Assembly (NCBI GenBank): GCA_903893795.1
Contig: CAITNO010000115.1
Coordinates: forward strand, 1-40,010
Direction: 5' to 3'
Origin: Candidatus Hydrogenedentota bacterium
Lineage (GTDB): Bacteria > Hydrogenedentota > Hydrogenedentia > Hydrogenedentales > CAITNO01
Length of the DNA stretch: 40,010 nt
The translations under genes and the position numbers were made by a program. Shown here one piece after another: positions 37,401 through 40,010 of this stretch; within the stretch, counting starts at the first letter, position 1; each line of letters begins with the position of its first letter. The notes beneath the pieces were generated by a model. That model saw only the letters and a program-made list of their open reading frames with translations, searched no databases and had not been told where the DNA came from.

Positions 37401-38344
37401 TGATTAAAGTGGGCAGGATTATGGACGCCCAGGACAAACGCGCCGAGGCGGTCGGCTTCTATCTGCGGGCCCTCGCCCTCGACAAGGACAACCAGGACGT
37501 GCACTACCTGGCCGCGTCCGACCTCGTCCGCCTTGGACGCAACGACGAGGCCTGCACCCATTTTGAGGAGGCCCTGCGCCTCAACCCCCAAGACCCGCGC
37601 GCCCACAACGAATACGCCCTGCTCCTGCGCGGCATGAAGAAGACCGACGAGGCGGCAATGCACTTTGCCCTGGCCGTCCAGGCCAAGCCGGACTTTGCCC
37701 TCGTGTACAACAACTGGGGCGAAATGCTGCTCGAAAACGGCAAATTCACCGAGGCCGAGGAGAAATTCCGCGAGGCGCTCAAAGTCCGGCCCAACGACGA
37801 ATACGCCTATATCAACCTCGCAAAATCGGCCGAGCGGCAGGAGCGCTTCGACGAGGCCGCCGACCTCTACCAGAAGGCCATGAAGAACTGCCCCGCCAAT
37901 TCCATGATCCCCAACGACCTGGGCCTGATGTACTTCGGCCGCGGCAATTATGACGAGGCCGTGAAGTGGTACAACACGGCGCTCCAGGTGGACCCGAAGA
38001 ACCCGAAAATCTACAACAACCTCGGTTACAACGCCTACGTCCACCACCAGCTCGACGAGGCTGTCGCCTTCTACAAACAGGCCCTCGACCTCATGCCCCG
38101 CTACGTGCTCGCCCTCACCAACCTCGGCACCGCCCTCGCGGACCAGGGCAAGACGGACGAGGCCATAGCCGCCTACGCCACCGCCGCCGCCATCCGTCCA
38201 AACGCCGACCTGCTCACCAATCTAGGCCGCCAGTACCTTCTAAAAGCCGACCTCCAAAAGGCCCGCGAAACCTTCGAAAAGGCCCTCCAAATGAACCCCG
38301 ACAGCCTCCCCGCCCAAGAAGGCCTGAAAGCCGCCCAGCAGTAG
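34451..38344 (+). CDS. Membrane glycosyltransferase-like protein fused to about 23 TPRs
   Basis: A 1297-residue two-part protein. Start at ATG 34451 (MTHENSAEAPTASAT), with AAGGAAG six bases upstream. Residues about 28-500 form a polytopic GT39-like region: an acidic luminal loop DADIQDYHARA (67-77), then TTPYFRPPGYAFCLA (95-109), and about ten helices. Residues about 507-1297 are consecutive 34-residue TPRs, many with the DEAL.HY..AL...P signature. Within these a unit of three TPRs (102 residues, 306 bases) is repeated from 36881, 37187 and 37493. The TPRs may gather proteins for glycosylation or build a scaffold, as in O-GlcNAc-transferase-like proteins. It is divergent from another GT39-TPR gene and is followed directly by the IS110 element. 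Confidence 0.83.
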   Translation: MTHENSAEAPTASATEPLLSLWRSTRHILLHEWFLLGLILVLGVGLRVWFASEFVHAPDFAAPQQDADIQDYHARAIVTGDWAVRPGENDPEIRTTPYFRPPGYAFCLAVVYFFTDGSYLAPRLLNSFLGLVGVVLLFLLARNLLGSGPALMAALLMSCYWGFIYWEGQLNDPALLVFLVLCLMHALRLWQRKITLPRAFLAGLLLGACALLQPTLLLFGPFAALWMLWVARRNKALPRIIPAWVGLALACALVIAPVTLRNYTVSGEFVPLSTSLGQDFLIGSGEDSDGITPWTPYLQQLEGTGRWTVWVQNNVVKGLAKELGKPDLGSAEACSHFFHRTLAFIEANPTRTLHLALKKAALFLSPLEISCNKVVQEEKSLYAPLKYLPGFPLVLALFLAGACLLVFDLARRTLRGLPDGSLEIAVLAAAFTIVYFAGILPFLVNGRVRVPVIPFLLVVAAYPAHLLLRALLHRAYLKTAVGAAAVVLLYVACSIQFSPYVPDLARWRFQRADSLLRTNQIQEAVKESQYLIDLGTGLPFMHQQLGEALAQKGAFDAAVAVYNAGLKLSPDFQDLHYLLAASLAKLRRNEESMREYHEALARDPNDARAHRGLGILLAEAGRTDEAVAQYDEALRVRPHFPDVLERLGRLLRAQGKGQDMLARHEAIVTAHPNDAEGWHLFGLELQTQGKLPEALERFNKAAELDPRNAPARNAAAGILAGQGKTAEALAKYEESLRLDPKDKEAHADLAALLAGQGRENEALGHFRESLRIDPGYGHALEQMAALLEKQGHGDEAVKQYQAALALDPNNQDVHFLLGAMLARLGREDLALPQLNEALRLNPDDARAHNALGDLLVAGKHPDEALAHYAEAYRVDSNFAYVLRKMGIIKDRQNKYEEGMAFYRQAIAVNHDFQDVHYLLGSDLVKLGSKNLAFTEFEEALRLNPDDARAHNELGDLLTERGSADEALKHYQEALRVDPNFVFVLIKVGRIMDAQDKRAEAVGFYLRALALDKDNQDVHYLAASDLVRLGRNDEACTHFEEALRLNPQDPRAHNEYALLLRGMKKTDEAAMHFALAVQAKPDFALVYNNWGEMLLENGKFTEAEEKFREALKVRPNDEYAYINLAKSAERQERFDEAADLYQKAMKNCPANSMIPNDLGLMYFGRGNYDEAVKWYNTALQVDPKNPKIYNNLGYNAYVHHQLDEAVAFYKQALDLMPRYVLALTNLGTALADQGKTDEAIAAYATAAAIRPNADLLTNLGRQYLLKADLQKARETFEKALQMNPDSLPAQEGLKAAQQ
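36881..37798 (+). repeat. 306-base higher-order repeat inside the TPR gene
   Basis: CAGGATGTCCATTTCCTGCT (36881), CAGGATGTCCACTATCTACT (37187) and CAGGACGTGCACTACCTGGC (37493) mark units exactly 306 bases apart. Each codes the order QDVHYLL..DLVKLG, then EEALRLNPDDARAHN, then DEALKHY..A.RVD.NF. An older relative of the unit begins at 36167, 714 bases (seven TPRs) before. Confidence 0.85.
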
Positions 38345-38388
38345 ATAGTGTGTTGCGATTTCAAGTCTTGAGCCCTCCTTCTTGCGCC

Positions 38389-39447
38389 TCATGCGGCGAG
38401 TTTTCCACAGGGTTTTCCACCGGCACGGAAATTCTTGTCGTATGGTTTTCCAGCGATGAGTAGTGCCCGCATGAAGACCAGTAATTTGCGCATCACCATT
38501 CCCAGTGCGGCCTTTCCCGCTTTGCCCGAGGCGACCATTCGCATATAATCGTCCTTGAGTGGCCCGGCCATTCGCGACGCGGAAAGGGCCGCCATATATA
38601 GAGCCTGACGGCTGCGCGTATTGCCGCATTTGGACATTCGGGTCTGTTTGTGAACGCTTTTTCCCGAATCGTATTCACTCGGGCACAGCCCCGCGAACGC
38701 GGTCAATTGGCGCGCGCGCTCGAAGCGGCGCAGGTCGCCCAGTTCGGCCAGCACGGTGCACGCCGTCACAAATCCTACGCCGGGAATGCTCGTCATCAAA
38801 TCGTAGTCGCGCTTGAGGTTCGCGGATTTTCCGACGTGTTCCCGCATCGCCTTCTCGATTGTTTTGATGTCACGTTCGTATTGAGCTGACCGGCGTTTGG
38901 CCATCTGGCGTATCGTCTTGTCGCTTTCCAGGACATCCTCGCGATTGCCCGCGGCGACTTGTTCCGCGATCAAAAAATCGCGGTAGCGGCTGAGCTTGCG
39001 CAGCGTTTCCAATTCGGACGTCAACGGTTGATGGGCGGCGGGCCGGCGATCCAGGCCGTATATGCCCAATGCGCGGGCGTCGATTTTGTCGGTTTTCCCG
39101 CGCAAACCCATGCTAACGAAGAAGCTGTGAACGCGTTGGGCGTTGACGATGGCGGGGTGCAATGCGGGACGCTGTTCGATCAGCCAGGCGGTCAATTCGA
39201 GCGAATACTTGCCGGTGGCTTCCATGACAACGCGCAAGCCGTCCCCCGGCGCGGCACCCCTGGCCGCAAGTTTCGCGTCGAGCCATTGCAGGCTCTGCGC
39301 AACGCCTTCGGGCGAACGCGCGAATTGGGCGCAGGGAATGTCGCGCAATGGCGTTTCCGGATAATGCTGTCCATGAAATACGATTGAAATGTCGAAGGTT
39401 TCCCCGGACACGTCAATTCCCGCCCAGTGAGTGAAGGTTTCGTTCAT
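38389..39447 (-). CDS. IS110-family DEDD recombinase/transposase
   Basis: A 352-residue recombinase. Start at ATG 39447 (MNETFTHWAGIDVSG), with AGAGGAGC upstream. The N-terminal RuvC-like DEDD domain shows AGIDVSGETFDIS (Asp12), VVMEATGKYSLEL with the Glu, and KTDKIDARALGIYG with the last aspartates. The C-terminal Transposase_20 domain shows SIPGVGFVTACTVLAELGDL, QLTAFAGLCPSEYDSGKSVH and RMSKCGNTRSRQALYMAALS, including the catalytic-serine region. Length and all motifs fit an active protein. It acts with an RNA coded in the element's noncoding end. Confidence 0.92.
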   Translation of the reverse strand: MNETFTHWAGIDVSGETFDISIVFHGQHYPETPLRDIPCAQFARSPEGVAQSLQWLDAKLAARGAAPGDGLRVVMEATGKYSLELTAWLIEQRPALHPAIVNAQRVHSFFVSMGLRGKTDKIDARALGIYGLDRRPAAHQPLTSELETLRKLSRYRDFLIAEQVAAGNREDVLESDKTIRQMAKRRSAQYERDIKTIEKAMREHVGKSANLKRDYDLMTSIPGVGFVTACTVLAELGDLRRFERARQLTAFAGLCPSEYDSGKSVHKQTRMSKCGNTRSRQALYMAALSASRMAGPLKDDYMRMVASGKAGKAALGMVMRKLLVFMRALLIAGKPYDKNFRAGGKPCGKLAA

Positions 39448-39475
39448 GGTATACTGCTCCTCTAAAGTTGAGTTT

Positions 39476-39656
39476 GTGGCCACCGCGCCAGCCTTGCAAA
39501 TGCGGGCTTCGTGCCCATGATAGTGTCCGGCGTCATACGGTGGACCACGTGGACGGGGGGCGGGGAGAATCTACGGCGCGGGCTTGTCTTGTCCCAAGGG
39601 TGCCCCGACCTCCGCCCCCCGTCCTATCTTCTCACACGGCCGTGCGAGAAGAGTAT
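39476..39656 (-). ncRNA. Candidate IS110 bridge RNA
   Basis: On the minus strand, directly upstream of the recombinase gene, three stem-loops follow one another. A 5' hairpin (39652-39627) has arms TCTTCTC/GAGAAGA around CACGGCCGTG. A 13-bp stem, GGACGGGGGGCGG (its own sequence on the minus strand 39624-39611, paired with 39563-39551), encloses about 47 bases. A 10-bp stem (39548-39538 with 39485-39476, one bulge) encloses about 52 bases. The total of about 180 nt, the position in the left noncoding end, and one hairpin plus two large loops match the bridge RNA known from IS621. Guide sequences are not assigned. Confidence 0.5.
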
Positions 39657-39660
39657 CGTT

Positions 39661-39828
39661 GAACCCGCGGCAAGCGAGTTATCCACATATCCAACGCCGT
39701 CCACAAAAGAAAAAGAAGCAAAAAGAAAAGCTGGAAGACGGCGACTTTTCTCGCTACGCTGAAGACGGGAAGAATAAGTCCGAAGAACAACATACAAGCT
39801 GCAATTGAGCTTTCTACACCATCCTCTA
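39661..39828. other. A-rich spacer between the IS110 and IS630-like elements
   Basis: I see no gene here. The stretch 39700-39740 is A-rich (AAAAGAAAAAGAAGCAAAAA and on). The word GACGGCGACTTTTCTCGCTA may be the fragment of an old flanking sequence. The IS630-like element begins at 39829. Confidence 0.4.
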
Positions 39829-40010
39829 GAGCATTTTTATGTTGAAATGCGGTAAGCTTGGGCGTATCCTACTTGCATAGGAATAGCAGGTTCGGATGTC
39901 AGGGCACGTGCTATTGCGGCATACGAGGCCGGAAACGGCAGCCAGGCCGAGATAGCGAGGTTTTACGGGGTGGACATCTCCACCTTTCAGCGCTGGCTGC
40001 AGCGCTACCG
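39829..40010 (+). mobile_element. Partial IS630-like element, right contig end
   Basis: Begins GAGCATTTTTATGTTGAAAT after a TA dinucleotide (39827-39828) and continues to the window edge. It is the reverse complement of 1-322 with about four substitutions. Together the two copies face outward. Confidence 0.75.
39877..40010 (+). pseudogene. IS630-like transposase start, start codon changed to ATA (partial)
   Basis: The frame codes GIAGSDVRARAIAAYEAGNG and the same helix-turn-helix as the left copy, open to the window edge. Where the left copy has ATG (274), this copy has ATA (39877-39879). The next in-frame upstream codons lead to a TAA without another start. Either this copy is silent or there is a base error in this end of the assembly. 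Only the first 44 residues are visible. Confidence 0.55.

Larger units (their letters stand above)
38345..39660 (-). mobile_element. IS110-family insertion element (ends approximate)
   Basis: An apparently intact IS110-family element with a full recombinase gene and a short noncoding stretch after it (38345-38388, right end). Before the gene is a longer noncoding stretch (39448-about 39660, left end) rich in stem-loops. IS110 elements lack terminal inverted repeats, so the exact limits cannot be read from one copy. It begins at or just after the stop codon of the TPR gene (38344), which stays intact. Confidence 0.7.

Overview
The window looks like a whole metagenomic contig (about 60% G+C by eye) from an uncultured Gram-negative bacterium that degrades polysaccharides. 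The gene mix suggests the PVC superphylum or Candidatus Hydrogenedentota: Tat-exported DegT-type aminotransferase and TIM-barrel enzymes, a ceramidase-like hydrolase, LruC-domain proteins, several Na+/solute symporters, long TPR proteins, and spacers full of palindromic repeats. This placement is inference; no rRNA or other marker gene is present.

Layout. Both ends run into outward-facing partial copies of one IS630-like element (1-322 and 39829-40010), which probably explains why the assembly stops there. 608-4633 (minus): an exported alpha/beta hydrolase, a ceramidase-like hydrolase and a low-GC lipoprotein. 5000-7390 (plus): two Tat-exported enzymes, an aminotransferase fold and a xylose-isomerase-like TIM barrel. 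7403-10474 (minus): a sodium/solute symporter and a translationally coupled pair of small membrane proteins. 10715-14933 (minus): a tandem-duplicated two-gene module, each a small lipoprotein followed by a 549-residue DUF4114/LruC protein. 15442-24317 (minus): an envelope-polysaccharide locus transcribed as Wza-like exporter, Wzz-like chain-length protein, CpsD-like protein with a degenerate P-loop, and WecA/MraY-type sugar-1-phosphate transferase, then an alpha/beta hydrolase and a large six-hairpin glycosidase-like protein. 24936-26052 (plus): NAD kinase and a thioredoxin-like [2Fe-2S] ferredoxin. 26256-31400 (minus): SGLT-type symporter, then an exported GH2 beta-galactosidase. 31567-38344: two divergent membrane glycosyltransferase-like proteins, both ending in TPRs. 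38345-about 39660: an intact IS110-family element.

How the genes fit together. Exported glycosidases, paired symporters and small exported sugar-modifying enzymes suggest scavenging of complex glycans. The Wza/Wzz/CpsD/WecA group and the GT39-like proteins suggest synthesis and decoration of a surface glycan. The LruC modules are probably surface or outer-membrane proteins.

The signals most worth following are: (1) the noncoding end of the IS110 element, which folds on paper into three stem-loops over about 180 nt just upstream of the recombinase gene, as a bridge RNA would; (2) the duplicated lipoprotein/LruC modules, which look like a split version of single-chain LruC proteins; (3) several families of hairpin repeats in the spacers, one with different but still pairing arms; and (4) the CpsD homologue that has lost its ATP-binding motifs.
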